A program made the position numbers and the translations under genes. From Caulobacter sp. (GTDB lineage: Bacteria > Pseudomonadota > Alphaproteobacteria > Caulobacterales > Caulobacteraceae): a DNA stretch of 59,126 nt. The stretch is taken from assembly GCA_030678995.1 (NCBI GenBank), contig JAUXTQ010000016.1, positions 1 through 59,126 on the forward strand. Reading direction: 5' to 3'. The first letter of the stretch is position 1; each line of letters opens with the position of its first letter. Shown one piece after another: positions 43,355 to 53,007 of this stretch. The notes below the pieces were generated by a model. That model saw nothing but the letters and a program-made list of their open reading frames with translations. It was not told the DNA's origin and did no database searches.

Positions 43355-43448
43355 CGTCGTAGTCTCCCGTCTGTTCCACGGGGTGTTAGCGCGGCGGACC
43401 CGCGCTGGCCCATAACAAAGTCGTGGAACCGGACATCAAGGAAGCCCG

Positions 43449-43703
43449 ATGAAGGTCACGATCAATATCGAATGCGATCCGGTGGAGGCCCGCACCTTTC
43501 TGGGCCTGCCGGACGTCAGCGGCCTCAACGACCACCTGGTCGAGGAGATGAAGAAGCGCATGGACGCCAATATGGCGGCCCTGGCGCCTGACGAGCTGAT
43601 GAAGAGCTGGATGAGTTTCGGCACGGGCGCCACCGAGCAGTTCCGCAAGCTGATGACGGCGGCGACCACCGGCTCCGGGTTCGGGACCAAGCCGCCGGAA
43701 TGA
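43449..43703 (+). CDS. Small conserved protein (DUF6489-like)
   Basis: 84 residues. [39 protein letters not shown], then [13 protein letters not shown] and a C-terminal [10 protein letters not shown]. The pattern matches small uncharacterised alphaproteobacterial proteins of the DUF6489 type; role unknown. It overlaps mnmE by 4 nt and precedes it with GGAAG as a ribosome-binding site. The amphipathic helices suggest a soluble coiled-coil-like protein. Confidence 0.75.
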   Translation: MKVTINIECDPVEARTFLGLPDVSGLNDHLVEEMKKRMDANMAALAPDELMKSWMSFGTGATEQFRKLMTAATTGSGFGTKPPE

Positions 43704-45028
43704 CGGACACCATCTTCGCCCCGGCCACGGCGCCCGGCCGCGCGGCCCTGGCGGTGGTGCGGGTCTCCGGTCCCCGCGCGGGCGCGGCGGTCAGGGCCCT
43801 GGCCGGGCGTGTGCCGTCGCCGCGCCGGGCGTCGCTCGGGAAGCTCAAGGATTCCAACGGGATCGTCATCGATGAGGCCCTGATCCTGTGGTTTCCGGGG
43901 CCGGGCAGTTACACCGGCGAGGATTGCGCCGAGTTTCACCTTCACGGCGGTCTGGCGGTGGTCGAGAGCGTGGTCGAGGCGCTGGCGGCGGCGGGCCTGC
44001 GGCTCGCCGAGCCGGGCGAGTTCACCCGCCGCGCCTTCCAGAACGGCAGGCTGGACCTCGCCCAGGCCGAGGCGGTGGCTGACCTGATCGACGCCGAGAC
44101 CACGGCCCAGGCCCGTCAGGCCCTGGACCAGCTGAGCGGCGGCCTCTCCCGCCGCTATGACGGCTGGCGCGACCTGCTGATCGAGTCCCTGGCCGTGCTT
44201 GAGGCGGCGGTGGATTTCCCCGACGAGGACCTGCCGGAAGATGTGGCGGCGCGGGCTCGGCCGCATCTGCGCGAATTGCTGGAGGATCTAAGGGCCGCCC
44301 TGGCCGACGCCGACCGGGGCCGGCGAGTGCGCGAGGGCTTTCGCATCGCCCTGATCGGCGCGCCCAATGCCGGCAAGAGCAGCCTGCTCAACGCCCTGGC
44401 CGGCCGGGAAGCGGCTATTGTCACCGCCACGCCCGGCACGACACGGGACGTCATCGAGGTTCCGCTGGTGCTGGCCGGCTACAAGGCGCTGCTGGCCGAC
44501 ACCGCCGGGGTTCGCGACACGGTGGAGATCATCGAGGCCGAAGGCGTTCGACGCGCCCGGGCCTGGGCGCGGGACGCGGACCTGCGGCTGTGGGTGGTGG
44601 ACGCCTCGGACTCGGCGGGTCACTGGCGCGAGGCCGCGGGCCTGGCCCGGCCGGGCGACCTGCTGGTGTTGAACAAGAGCGATCTTGCTCGGGGAACCGA
44701 TGCCGGAGCGGCTTCGGCGGGGGACCTGGAGTCGCTGTCGGTGGCGGCGACCTCGGAAACCGACATGGCGGCCCTGCGCGGCTGGCTGGAAATCCGGGTG
44801 GTCAGCGCCCTCTCCGGTTCGGAATTCCCGGCCGCAACCCGGCTGCGCCACGCCGAAAGCCTCACCGAGGCCGCCCAGCGCGTGGCCCGCGCCCTGGCCC
44901 AGCCGGAGCCAGAGCTGGCGGCGGAGGATGTCCGTCTGGCGGCCCGGGCGCTGGAGCGGGTTTCAGGGCGGGTCGATCCCGAACAGGTGCTGGACCGGGT
45001 CTTCTCGAGCTTCTGCATCGGTAAGTAG
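43700..45028 (+). CDS. mnmE: tRNA modification GTPase MnmE
   Basis: 442 residues. N-terminal tetrahydrofolate-binding domain ([22 protein letters not shown]), [17 protein letters not shown] segment, G domain with [27 protein letters not shown] and [17 protein letters not shown], and the C-terminal FCIGK motif with the conserved Cys. With MnmG it installs cmnm5 on U34. Its stop is 1 nt from the parS site at 45030. Confidence 0.96.
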   Translation: MTDTIFAPATAPGRAALAVVRVSGPRAGAAVRALAGRVPSPRRASLGKLKDSNGIVIDEALILWFPGPGSYTGEDCAEFHLHGGLAVVESVVEALAAAGLRLAEPGEFTRRAFQNGRLDLAQAEAVADLIDAETTAQARQALDQLSGGLSRRYDGWRDLLIESLAVLEAAVDFPDEDLPEDVAARARPHLRELLEDLRAALADADRGRRVREGFRIALIGAPNAGKSSLLNALAGREAAIVTATPGTTRDVIEVPLVLAGYKALLADTAGVRDTVEIIEAEGVRRARAWARDADLRLWVVDASDSAGHWREAAGLARPGDLLVLNKSDLARGTDAGAASAGDLESLSVAATSETDMAALRGWLEIRVVSALSGSEFPAATRLRHAESLTEAAQRVARALAQPEPELAAEDVRLAARALERVSGRVDPEQVLDRVFSSFCIGK

Positions 45029-45029
45029 G

Positions 45030-45045
45030 TGTTTCACGTGAAACA
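45030..45045. other. parS site 1 (ParB-binding)
   Basis: TGTTTCACGTGAAACA, the perfect 16-bp palindrome of the classic parS consensus, placed right after the mnmE stop codon. It is about 4 kb from parAB. Confidence 0.95.
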
Positions 45046-45051
45046 TCTGTC

Positions 45052-45170
45052 CTCCCTCCCCTTTATGGGGAGGGATGTCGGCGAAGCCGACAGGGTGGGG
45101 CAGCCGTCGGAATTCCCCACCCGTCCGGGCTTTGCCCGTTCACCCTCCCCACAAGGGGGAGGGAGAGGAC
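45052..45170. repeat. GC-rich palindromic repeat (CTCCC...GGGAG)
   Basis: Terminal CCTCCCC...GGGGAGG hairpins with GTCGGCGAAGCCGAC in the middle and TCCGGGCTTTGCCCG later. Same type as at 13.7 and 32.2 kb, 7 nt from parS 1 and upstream of mnmG. Confidence 0.75.
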
Positions 45171-45251
45171 TCCCGAAGGGCGTCGAATTCCGCTATAGGA
45201 CCACCTCGTCGCCCCCGCCTGCCGGGGGCGTTTCCTTTCGGACCCGTTGAG

Positions 45252-47108
45252 ATGACCCGTTTCTGGGATGTGATCGTGATCGGCGGCGGACACGCCGGCT
45301 GCGAGGCCGCGTCGGCTTCGGCGCGCGTCGGCGCCCGGACCCTGTTGCTGACCCACAAGATCGAGACCATCGGCGAGATGAGCTGCAACCCGGCCATCGG
45401 CGGCCTGGGCAAGGGCCATCTGGTGCGGGAAATCGACGCCCTCGACGGCCTGATGGGCCGAATGGCCGACAAGGCCGGCATCCAGTTCCGCATGCTCAAC
45501 CGGTCGAAAGGCCCCGCCGTGCGCGGCCCGCGCGCCCAGATTGACCGCAAGCTCTATCGCGAGGCGATGCAGGCCGAACTGGCCGGCCAGGCCAATCTGG
45601 AGATCATTGCCGATGCTGTCGAGGACCTGATCGTCGAGGGTGGGGTCCTCACGGGGGTTGTCGGCGGCTTGGGCGAGACCTACGCCGCGCCGAAGGTGGT
45701 GCTGACCACCGGCACCTTCCTCAAGGGCGTCATCCATCTGGGCGGAAAGCGTATTCCCGCCGGCCGGGTCGGCGACGCGCCGGCCATCGGCCTGGCCGAC
45801 CGGCTCTATAGCCTGGGCCTGGACATGGGCCGGCTGAAGACCGGCACGCCAGCGCGGCTGGACGGTTCGACCATCGCCTGGGACCGGCTGGAGATGCAGG
45901 CGGCGGACGAAACGCCGATCCCCTTCTCCTTCCTGAACAGCGAAATCACGGTCCCGCAGATCCAGTGCGGCATCACCTGGACCAACGAAGAGACCCACCG
46001 GATCATCGCCGAACGGCTGACGGAGTCGGCGGTCTACGGCGGCCGGGCGACCGGACGCGGCCCGCGCTACTGCCCGTCGATCGAGGACAAGGTGGTCCGC
46101 TTCGCCGACAAGACCAGTCATCAGGTCTTCCTCGAGCCGGAAGGGTTGGACGACGACACGGTCTATCCCAACGGCGTCTCGACCTCAGTCTCCGAAGAGG
46201 CCCAGCTGCTGTTTCTGCGCACCATCGCGGGGCTGGAGAAGGTCGAGGTGCGCCGGTTCGGCTACGCCATCGAGTACGACTACGTCGATCCCCGGGAGCT
46301 GTTCCCGACGCTTGAGGTCAAGCGGCTGCCGGGGCTCTACCTGGCCGGCCAGATCAACGGCACCACCGGCTATGAGGAGGCCGGGGCCCAGGGGCTGGTC
46401 GCCGGGCTCAACGCCGCCCGCGCGGCGTCGGGCGCCGAGGCGGTCACCTTCGCCCGGGACGAGGCCTATATCGGCGTGCTGATCGACGACCTGGTCACTA
46501 GGGGGGTCACCGAGCCGTACCGGATGTTCACCAGCCGGGCCGAATTCCGCCTGACCCTGCGCGCGGACAACGCCGACCAGCGCCTGACCGGGCGCGGGAT
46601 CGAGCTCGGCTGCGTCGGTCCGGAGCGGGCGGCAGTGTTTCACGTGAAACAAAAGGCCCTCACTGAAGCCCGCGCCCTGGCCCGGACCCTGACCCTGACG
46701 CCCTCCGCGGCGGAGAAGGCGGGCCTGACGGTCAAGGCCGACGGCCAGCGCCGCGACGTGCTGCAGCTGATCGCCTATCCGGACATCGACCTGGACCGTC
46801 TGGCCGTGAACTGGCCTGAACTGGCCGCCTGGGCCCCGGAAATCCGCGAGCAGATCGAGATCGACGCGGCCTATGCCGGCTATCTCGACCGCCAACAGGC
46901 GGACGTCGATGCCTTCCGCCGCGACGAGGCCCTGCGTCTGCCGGCCGATCTGGACTACACGGCCGTTGGCGGCCTCTCCAACGAGATCCGCGACAAGCTC
47001 ACCGCCGTGCGACCCCTGACCCTTGGCCAGGCCGCACGGATTGAAGGGGTTACCCCCGGCGCCCTGACCGCCCTGCTCGCCCATGTCCGCCGCCCCCGCG
47101 CCGCCTGA
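45252..47108 (+). CDS. mnmG: tRNA uridine modification enzyme MnmG (GidA)
   Basis: 618 residues from [30 protein letters not shown]-binding [39 protein letters not shown], and [16 protein letters not shown] are conserved. FAD enzyme that works with MnmE at U34. The segment VFHVKQKAL (about residues 462-470) is encoded by the second parS site. Overlaps rsmG by 26 nt. Confidence 0.97.
   Translation: MTRFWDVIVIGGGHAGCEAASASARVGARTLLLTHKIETIGEMSCNPAIGGLGKGHLVREIDALDGLMGRMADKAGIQFRMLNRSKGPAVRGPRAQIDRKLYREAMQAELAGQANLEIIADAVEDLIVEGGVLTGVVGGLGETYAAPKVVLTTGTFLKGVIHLGGKRIPAGRVGDAPAIGLADRLYSLGLDMGRLKTGTPARLDGSTIAWDRLEMQAADETPIPFSFLNSEITVPQIQCGITWTNEETHRIIAERLTESAVYGGRATGRGPRYCPSIEDKVVRFADKTSHQVFLEPEGLDDDTVYPNGVSTSVSEEAQLLFLRTIAGLEKVEVRRFGYAIEYDYVDPRELFPTLEVKRLPGLYLAGQINGTTGYEEAGAQGLVAGLNAARAASGAEAVTFARDEAYIGVLIDDLVTRGVTEPYRMFTSRAEFRLTLRADNADQRLTGRGIELGCVGPERAAVFHVKQKALTEARALARTLTLTPSAAEKAGLTVKADGQRRDVLQLIAYPDIDLDRLAVNWPELAAWAPEIREQIEIDAAYAGYLDRQQADVDAFRRDEALRLPADLDYTAVGGLSNEIRDKLTAVRPLTLGQAARIEGVTPGALTALLAHVRRPRAA
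46636..46651. other. parS site 2, inside mnmG
   Basis: TGTTTCACGTGAAACA again, identical to site 1, within the mnmG coding sequence where it encodes parts of VFHVKQ. Spacing to site 1 is 1606 bp. Confidence 0.95.
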
Positions 47109-47736
47109 GGCGGTCCACGCGGCGCAGGACGCCGCCCGATTTCAGACGCTCACCGGCGCGACCGACGCCCAGATGGCCGATCTGGAGCGGTTCCGGCAAA
47201 TGCTGGAAGCGGGCAACGCGGTGATGAACCTCGTCGGCCCCGCCACCCTGCCCGATTTCTGGAACCGCCATGCCTGGGATAGCGCCCAGCTGCTGCGGCT
47301 GGCGCCCGAGGCGAAGACCTGGGCGGATCTTGGCGCCGGCGCCGGGTTTCCGGGCCTGGTGCTGGCCATCCTGCTCAAGGGGACGCCCGGCGCGACCGTC
47401 CATCTGGTGGAAAGCATGGCCAAGCGCTGCCGATTCCTTGACCAGGTCGCGACCGAACTGGCCCTGCCGACCCGGATTCACAACGTCCGTGCGGAAGACC
47501 TGTCGCTGGCTGTGGATATCGTTACCGCCCGGGCTTGCGCGCCTATGACGCGGCTGCTCGGGTACGCGCGACCCTATATGAAGAAGGGCGCCCGCGGATT
47601 GTTCCTCAAGGGACAGGATGTGGTATCGGAACTGTCTGAAGCCTCAAGATCGTGGCGGTTCAAGGCTGAGCTCGTGCCCAGCCTGAGCGACTCGAGGGGA
47701 CAGATCGTCGATCTGGAGAGCCTGGCCCGTGCCTGA
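47083..47736 (+). CDS. rsmG: 16S rRNA m7G527 methyltransferase RsmG (GidB)
   Basis: 217 residues. Starts inside mnmG. The AdoMet-binding [19 protein letters not shown] and [18 protein letters not shown] segments plus [10 protein letters not shown] are typical. Methylates G527 of 16S rRNA. Overlaps parA by 8 nt, forming a continuous mnmG-rsmG-parA-parB block. Confidence 0.95.
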   Translation: MSAAPAPPEAVHAAQDAARFQTLTGATDAQMADLERFRQMLEAGNAVMNLVGPATLPDFWNRHAWDSAQLLRLAPEAKTWADLGAGAGFPGLVLAILLKGTPGATVHLVESMAKRCRFLDQVATELALPTRIHNVRAEDLSLAVDIVTARACAPMTRLLGYARPYMKKGARGLFLKGQDVVSELSEASRSWRFKAELVPSLSDSRGQIVDLESLARA

Positions 47737-48538
47737 GACCCCAAAGCCCATGCGCGTCCTGGCCGTCGCCAACCAGAAGGGCGGCGTGGGCAAGACCACC
47801 ACCGCGATCAACCTGGGCACGGCCCTGGCCGCGGTCGGCGAGCGGGTGCTGCTGATCGACGCCGACCCCCAGGGCAACGCTTCCACGGGCCTGGGCGTGC
47901 CGCGCCAGCAGCGCAAGGTGACCCTCTACGACGTGCTGATGGGCGAGACGCCGATCGCCCAGGCGGCTATCGCCACAGCCCTGCCCGGCCTGGACCTGAT
48001 CGCCTCGGATGCGGACCTGTCCGGCGTTGAGCTTGAGCTGGGCCAGCAGGCCCGCCGGTCATACCGCCTGCGTGACGCCATGGAACGGCTGCGCATCGCC
48101 GGGACCTATAGCTATGTCCTGATCGACTGCCCGCCGTCGCTGAACCTGTTGACGGTCAACGCCATGACCGCCGCCGACGCCGTGTTCGTGCCGCTGCAGT
48201 GCGAGTTCTTCGCCCTCGAGGGCCTGACCCAGCTGATGCGCACCATCGAGATGGTCCGCGGCAGCATCAATCCGGTGCTGGAGATCCAGGGCATCGTCCT
48301 GACCATGTACGACCGCCGCAACAGCCTGTCGGACCAGGTGGCGCGCGACGTTCGCGCCCATTTCGGCGACAAGGTCTACGAGACGGTCATTCCCCGCAAC
48401 GTCAGGGTTTCCGAGGCGCCGTCGTTCGGCAAGCCGGTGCTGATCTACGACCTGAAGTGCGCCGGATCGCAGGCCTATCTCAAGCTCGCCCGCGAGGTCG
48501 TCGGGCGCGAACGCCAGCGGCGCCTGGCGGCCGCATGA
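47729..48538 (+). CDS. parA: Chromosome partitioning ATPase ParA
   Basis: 269 residues, GTG start. Deviant Walker A in [36 protein letters not shown] (Walker A'), and [15 protein letters not shown] (Walker B). With ParB-parS it moves the newly replicated origin toward the new pole. An ATG 21 nt downstream (MRVLAVA) is an alternative. Next to parB by a 4-nt overlap. Confidence 0.97.
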   Translation: MPETPKPMRVLAVANQKGGVGKTTTAINLGTALAAVGERVLLIDADPQGNASTGLGVPRQQRKVTLYDVLMGETPIAQAAIATALPGLDLIASDADLSGVELELGQQARRSYRLRDAMERLRIAGTYSYVLIDCPPSLNLLTVNAMTAADAVFVPLQCEFFALEGLTQLMRTIEMVRGSINPVLEIQGIVLTMYDRRNSLSDQVARDVRAHFGDKVYETVIPRNVRVSEAPSFGKPVLIYDLKCAGSQAYLKLAREVVGRERQRRLAAA

Positions 48539-49437
48539 ACGGAGTGACGACGCCGATGGTCGAAGGTCGCAGGGGTCTGGGTCGGGGCCTGTCCGCCCTG
48601 CTGGGTGAATCCGATGCGGAAAACGCCGCCGGTTCAGCCGCCGCCGCAGCGGGCGTGCGCGAAATTCCCATCGAACTGATCCAGCGCAACCCCAACCAGC
48701 CCCGCCGGCGCTTCGCCGAGGCCGAGATCGCCGAACTGGCCGACTCGATCCGCGAGAAAGGCGTCCTGCAGCCCGTACTGGTCCGGCCGGCGCCCGGTAT
48801 GGCCGGGGAATACCAGCTGGTCGCCGGCGAGCGACGCTGGCGGGCGGCGCAACAGGCTGGCCTGCGGGCCATGCCGGCCCTGGTACGGGACCTGGACGAC
48901 AAGCAGGTCCTCGAAATCGCCATTGTCGAGAACGTGCAGCGCGAGGATCTGGGGGCCATCGAGGAGTCCCTGAGCTACCGCGCCCTGATCGACCGGTTCG
49001 GCCGCACCCAGGAGGAGGTCGCCCAGGTCGTCGGCAAGAGCCGACCGCACGTGGCCAACGCTCTGCGGCTGCTCAACCTGCCGGCCGAGGTCCAGACCAT
49101 GCTGGCCGATGGCCTGCTGAGCGCCGGTCACGCCCGGGCGCTGATCGGCTCGATCAATCCCGTCGCCCTGGCGCAGGAAGTCATCGATCGCGGCCTCAAT
49201 GTGCGGGACACCGAGGCCCTGGTGAAGCGCGGCGCGCCGGAGAAGAAGTCGGCGCCGTCCGCCACCCGGCGACAGGCCAAGGTGACCGACACCCTCGATC
49301 TGGAGGAGAGCCTGTCGGAGGTGCTCGGCCTGGCGGTCGACATCCGCGACCAGGGCGGCAAGGGGGAGCTGCGCATTCAGTACACCACCCTCGAGCAGCT
49401 CGACGACCTCTGCCGCCGTCTGATGCGGGGCGTCTGA
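48535..49437 (+). CDS. parB: Chromosome partitioning protein ParB
   Basis: 300 residues. N-terminal GRRGLGRGLSALLGE (ParA-interacting, Arg-finger-like segment), CTP-binding N-domain with IQRNPNQPRRRF and GERRWRAAQQAG, the helix-turn-helix TQEEVAQVVGKSRPHVANALRLLNLP (about residues 160-185), and a C-terminal dimerisation domain. Binds the two parS sites here and recruits the origin. Overlaps parA by 4 nt. Confidence 0.97.
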   Translation: MNGVTTPMVEGRRGLGRGLSALLGESDAENAAGSAAAAAGVREIPIELIQRNPNQPRRRFAEAEIAELADSIREKGVLQPVLVRPAPGMAGEYQLVAGERRWRAAQQAGLRAMPALVRDLDDKQVLEIAIVENVQREDLGAIEESLSYRALIDRFGRTQEEVAQVVGKSRPHVANALRLLNLPAEVQTMLADGLLSAGHARALIGSINPVALAQEVIDRGLNVRDTEALVKRGAPEKKSAPSATRRQAKVTDTLDLEESLSEVLGLAVDIRDQGGKGELRIQYTTLEQLDDLCRRLMRGV

Positions 49438-49519
49438 CACGCTGGGAAGCGTAGCGGAGCAGGCTGAACCCGGCTTATTTCGTCACAGAGCCGATTTTCA
49501 ATTTCGGCCCTGGAACGTT

Positions 49520-49564
49520 TTGAAATCGTTGGGATAAATTTCAAGCATTTTGAGAAATTCTCAA
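49520..49564. repeat. AT-rich inverted repeats downstream of parB
   Basis: TTGAAAT (49520-49526) pairs with ATTTCAA (49538-49544); immediately after it TTGAGAA-A-TTCTCAA (49550-49564) is a perfect palindrome. They lie in an AT-rich stretch of the 180-nt gap between parB and the convergent MBL gene. May act as a terminator or a protein-binding site. Confidence 0.6.
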
Positions 49565-49617
49565 GCTGGCGACCACTCGCCCGATCCGGTTGGTCGGAAC
49601 GCTCCGCTGGCGGATGA

Positions 49618-50547
49618 TCAGCCACCGGCCGGCGACGGCGCAAGTCTCGGCAGGGTCGCCCAGACCCGGCTGTCATGAGCCGGCACAATGATCAGTCCCG
49701 GCATGGCGGCCTTGATCTGGTGCAGGCGGATCAGCATCGCCCGGGTCGCGGCGCGGTCCGCGTCGACCTGCCGGACGATCCACGGCTTCTCGGCGGGCAG
49801 GTCGACACCCTCCTGCTGCCAGGCCGTGTCGCCGATCAGGGCATAGCGCTTGCCGTCCGGGGTGGCGATGAAGGCGACGATTGAACCAGGCGTGTGGCCG
49901 GGGGCGGGAACCAGCACGACGCTGCCGTCGCCGAATACATCCCGGCTGCGGGCGAAGCCCAGATGGGGACCGTCGGGGAAGTCGTACGCGACATAGCGCG
50001 TGGTCCCCAGTTGCCGGGCGAGGGCGGTCGAGGCGTCGTCCCCACGGACGAAGGCGAGTTCGTCGCGCGTCACCCAGACCGGCGACCCCGGCAAGGTCTC
50101 CAGCCCGCTGACATGGTCCCAGTGGGCATGGGTGAGCACCACCGCCGTCAGGCTGGACGGGGCGATGCCGGCGGCCGTCAGCTGGTCGGCGACCGAGGTC
50201 TGGTGGTCATACTTCGTCGTCACGCGCAGCAGCCAGGGCGAGGTCTTGCGGTGAGCCTCGACGCCGGGGCCGAATCCGGCGTCGAACAACAGGGTTCCCG
50301 CAGGGTGCCGGATGAGGATGGCGCCGGCGGTGAACACCCGCTCATCGCCTAACCGCCCGCCCTTGAAGGCAAAGGCGGCCCGGGAATACATCCGGCCGGT
50401 CTGCAGGGCATAGAGGCGCATGGCGGCGGGTGGCTGAGGCGCGGGCATCGCCAGGGCCGTGCCCGTGGGGGCGGCCAGCGGGGCCGATGAGCAGCCGGCC
50501 AGGCCGAAAGTCGCGGTCAGGACAAGCGAAAGAAGGGCAAAACGCAT
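49618..50547 (-). CDS. MBL-fold metallo-hydrolase, lipoprotein (AHL-lactonase-like)
   Basis: 309 residues. Lipobox signal: LVLTATFGLAGCSS with Cys19. The metal-binding motif THAHWDHVSGLE (about residues 139-150, HxHxDH), a later His in PAPGHTPGSIVAF, Asp in LIGDTAW and His in VPAHDSR form the two-metal site. The overall layout (GAILIRHPAGTLLFDAGFG, then HxHxDH) resembles N-acyl-homoserine lactonases; lactonase activity is inferred. Follows the TetR gene on the same strand with a palindrome between them. Confidence 0.85.
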   Translation of the reverse strand: MRFALLSLVLTATFGLAGCSSAPLAAPTGTALAMPAPQPPAAMRLYALQTGRMYSRAAFAFKGGRLGDERVFTAGAILIRHPAGTLLFDAGFGPGVEAHRKTSPWLLRVTTKYDHQTSVADQLTAAGIAPSSLTAVVLTHAHWDHVSGLETLPGSPVWVTRDELAFVRGDDASTALARQLGTTRYVAYDFPDGPHLGFARSRDVFGDGSVVLVPAPGHTPGSIVAFIATPDGKRYALIGDTAWQQEGVDLPAEKPWIVRQVDADRAATRAMLIRLHQIKAAMPGLIIVPAHDSRVWATLPRLAPSPAGG

Positions 50548-50558
50548 GGCGAGCTCCG

Positions 50559-50592
50559 ATAATGGATTAGACTATACTGTCTATTCCATTAT
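50559..50592. promoter_or_regulatory. 34-bp near-perfect palindrome, putative TetR operator
   Basis: ATAATGGATTAGAC and GTCTATTCCATTAT are complementary at 13 of 14 positions around a TATACT centre. Located between the TetR stop and the MBL start, overlapping the TetR 3' end. The palindrome is a good binding-site candidate for the adjacent TetR protein. Confidence 0.75.
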
Positions 50593-51296
50593 CGCTCGTC
50601 AATGACTCTCTCACCAACCCTGCCGCGCCGCCGTCCGTAACGGGCGAGAAACGTCGCCACCGCCTCGGTGACGACGGTGTCTAGGTCCAGGCCCCCGGAC
50701 GGCGCCGGTTCCGCCGCCATCACCCCGGGCCACAGGCTAAACTCGTTGATCAGGGCCAGGAACTGCCGGGCCGCGACGGCGGGCCGCGGACAATCAAGAA
50801 CGCCCTGCGCATGCATGGCGCCGAGGATCCCGGCGAGGGTCTCGAGGGTCAGGCCCTGGCCGAAGCGATGGAACTCCTCGCCGATCCAGGGCCGTGACCG
50901 CGATTCGGCAATAACCAGGCGGGTAAAGGCGATTTGGTCGGCGCTGTCGATGAACCGCAGAAAAGCGCGCGCGATCCCGACGAGCTTGGCGGCCGGGTCC
51001 GGAAAGCGGACGTCGCCGATGGTCGCCCTGACCTGGTCGGACCAGGTCATGACCCCGGCCCAGTGCCGGCGAACCATCGCCCGGAACAGGGCATCCTTGC
51101 CGCCAAAGCGATTATACACGGTCTGGCGCGACACGCCCGCCGCCTCGGCGATACGGTCGAGGTTCACGCCATCGTACCCGTCGTCGAGGAACAGGGTCCG
51201 GGCAGCCGACAGGATGGCGTCCTCGGATCGTTGGGCGTCTGCCCTGGCCCGGGCGGCGCGTCCGTCGCCTGATCTCGATCTTCCAGCGGGGTTCAT
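50589..51296 (-). CDS. TetR family transcriptional regulator
   Basis: 235 residues. N-terminal TetR HTH (about residues 25-70): AILSAARTLFLDDGYDGVNLDRIAEAAGVSRQTVYNRFGGKDALFRAMVRRHW. The C-terminal ligand domain is typical of larger AcrR-type regulators. Controls itself or the MBL lipoprotein gene by location; palindromes lie on both sides. Effector unknown. Confidence 0.9.
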   Translation of the reverse strand: MNPAGRSRSGDGRAARARADAQRSEDAILSAARTLFLDDGYDGVNLDRIAEAAGVSRQTVYNRFGGKDALFRAMVRRHWAGVMTWSDQVRATIGDVRFPDPAAKLVGIARAFLRFIDSADQIAFTRLVIAESRSRPWIGEEFHRFGQGLTLETLAGILGAMHAQGVLDCPRPAVAARQFLALINEFSLWPGVMAAEPAPSGGLDLDTVVTEAVATFLARYGRRRGRVGERVIDER

Positions 51297-51299
51297 CCA

Positions 51300-51320
51300 T
51301 GGACTATATCGTAAAGTCCA
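51300..51320. promoter_or_regulatory. TGGACT...AGTCCA inverted repeat upstream of tetR
   Basis: TGGACTATATCGTAAAGTCCA, perfect 6-nt arms and a GACTATA word shared with the downstream palindrome, immediately upstream of the TetR start. Probably the auto-regulatory operator. Confidence 0.6.
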
Positions 51321-51333
51321 GATTTGTGCAGCC

Positions 51334-52383
51334 CTACAACCCCAATCGTCGCGCCCGGCCCGCGATGGTCAGGGCCAGGCGCTCGGCCAACAGACTGTCG
51401 GGCGATCCGGCGGTCTTGCAGGCCAGGTCCGCGGCCAGCACCTCGGGATGCAGGGCGAGCAGGTGCTCAAGGTTCCAGGCCCGGGCCTGACGCAGGAACT
51501 CCCGTTCGTTTTTCCAGAACACGCCCGAGGCCTTGGCCGCCTCGGTGAGGGAGGCGCCGCTCTGGGCGAGGGTCAGGGTGCGGCGAAGCTTCGCCAGATG
51601 CATGCCCATGGCGCGGACGGCGGCCGGTCCGCCGTCCCCCTCAGCGGCCGCGCGACGCAGCCCGGCCTGGGCGGCGCCCAGCTTGCCGCCAAAGGCGTCG
51701 GACGCGGCGTCCTGCAGGGAGGCCTCCGGCTCGACGCCGAGGAAGTCCTCCAGATCGGCGGCGGTGGCCACCCGGCCGCTGCCCGGGCCGAGCCACAGCG
51801 ACAACCGCTCAATCTCCTGTCGCGCCACACCCCGTTCGCGAGGCATGCGGGCGACGAACATCTCCAGCGCCCCGGCATCCAGCCCGACCTTGTCGGCGGC
51901 GAGGGATTCGCGGACCAGCCGCGCCACGTCCCCGGGTTCGTCCTCGTAGCAGGGGATGGTCGCGCAGCCGGCCGCCTTCTCCGCCGCCTTGCGCAGGGGG
52001 GATGAGCGGTCGATCGCTCCGGCCTCGATGAGGAAGAAGGCGTCGGGATTGAAACGGCCCTCGGTATGGCCGGCCAGGGCCTCGGCGACCGTCCGGTCCG
52101 GCCCGATCTTCTCGGTGGAGAACCGCACCCGCACCAGCCGGCGGCCCCCCATCATCGAAATGGCGCTCAGCTCGTCGGCCAGCCGGCCTTCGCCGACCTC
52201 GTCCTCGGTCATCATGGCGACGTCAAAGGGATCGTCCGGGTTGGCGGTGACCGCCCTGGCCAGCCGGTCGGCCCGCTCGCGCACCCCGCCCCGGTCCCGG
52301 CCATAGATGACCGCGGCGCGGAAGGCCGCGTCGGGTGTCTTGAGGAAACGCTCGATGTCGGGACGTTTGGAGAGGATGGCCAT
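51334..52383 (-). CDS. holA: DNA polymerase III delta subunit HolA
   Basis: 349 residues. AAA+-like clamp-loader subunit; AAVIYGRDRGGVRERADRLARAV at the N-terminus, an ALAGHTEGRFNPDAFFLIEAG section and the family C-terminal QARAWNLEHLLALHPEVLAADLACKTAGSPDSLLAERL. Opens the beta clamp at the replication fork. Located as in Caulobacter between parB and lptE. Confidence 0.9.
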   Translation of the reverse strand: MAILSKRPDIERFLKTPDAAFRAAVIYGRDRGGVRERADRLARAVTANPDDPFDVAMMTEDEVGEGRLADELSAISMMGGRRLVRVRFSTEKIGPDRTVAEALAGHTEGRFNPDAFFLIEAGAIDRSSPLRKAAEKAAGCATIPCYEDEPGDVARLVRESLAADKVGLDAGALEMFVARMPRERGVARQEIERLSLWLGPGSGRVATAADLEDFLGVEPEASLQDAASDAFGGKLGAAQAGLRRAAAEGDGGPAAVRAMGMHLAKLRRTLTLAQSGASLTEAAKASGVFWKNEREFLRQARAWNLEHLLALHPEVLAADLACKTAGSPDSLLAERLALTIAGRARRLGL

Positions 52384-52502
52384 GTCACGCCCTCAGGCGA
52401 AGTGGGAACCGGTCCGCCGCCTGGAGGGCGTGACCAAACGAATCCTGGTGCGCATGCGGGCGCAAAACCGGTTGCCACTTTTGCTGCATGCGCACTGCAG
52501 GC

Positions 52503-53003
52503 CTAGTCCGCGGACGCACCGCCGGCCATCCAGTCCGCCAGCTGCAGCTGGATCTTCCGCGCCAGCTCCGCGGCGGCCCGGGCCTGGCCGTCCTGGTTGG
52601 CGACAATGGCGGCATAGGGCTGGTCGGCCCGGTCGAAGGTGACTTCGGTGCGGGTCATGCCGTCGCGGACCACCGCGCCGGTGGCGACATTGGTCAGCTT
52701 CCAGTTGGCGACCAGTTCCAGCTCATAGCGGCTGGCGGCAGCGTCGACCCGGCGGCCGCGCGGCGTGCGGGTCTCCTTCAGGTCGATGGTCAGCCGCCAG
52801 ACCGGCGGCTTGGCCGCGTCGCGGGCGAAGGCGTCGTCCAGGGACTGGCGCAGCAGGAATCCGGTGCGGCCTTCCGGCGCCACGGTCTCGATCGACGACA
52901 GGCCGGGGCTGACTCCGGGCACGGCGTAAAGCGGCGTGAAACCGCAGCCGGCGAGGGCTGGAGTGGCCAGCAGAAGGGCAAGGGCGAAGAGGCGGGCCTG
53001 CAC
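52503..53003 (-). CDS. lptE: LPS-assembly lipoprotein LptE
   Basis: 166 residues from the GTG at 53003 (a longer TTG start at 53021 overlaps leuS). Lipoprotein signal with lipobox (LATPALAGCGFTPLYA). Mature part with the strands WRLTIDLKETRTPRGRRVDAAASRYELELVANWKLTN and a C-terminal LARKIQLQLADWMAG helix. Works with LptD to place LPS in the outer membrane. Stop of leuS is 4 nt upstream. Confidence 0.9.
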   Translation of the reverse strand: MQARLFALALLLATPALAGCGFTPLYAVPGVSPGLSSIETVAPEGRTGFLLRQSLDDAFARDAAKPPVWRLTIDLKETRTPRGRRVDAAASRYELELVANWKLTNVATGAVVRDGMTRTEVTFDRADQPYAAIVANQDGQARAAAELARKIQLQLADWMAGGASAD

Positions 53004-53007
53004 AGGA

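Noticed and set aside
45029..45250. Open frame beginning at the parS site ([10 protein letters not shown]...)
   Set aside because: It consists of the parS palindrome and the GC-rich repeat; no ribosome-binding site or conserved pattern.
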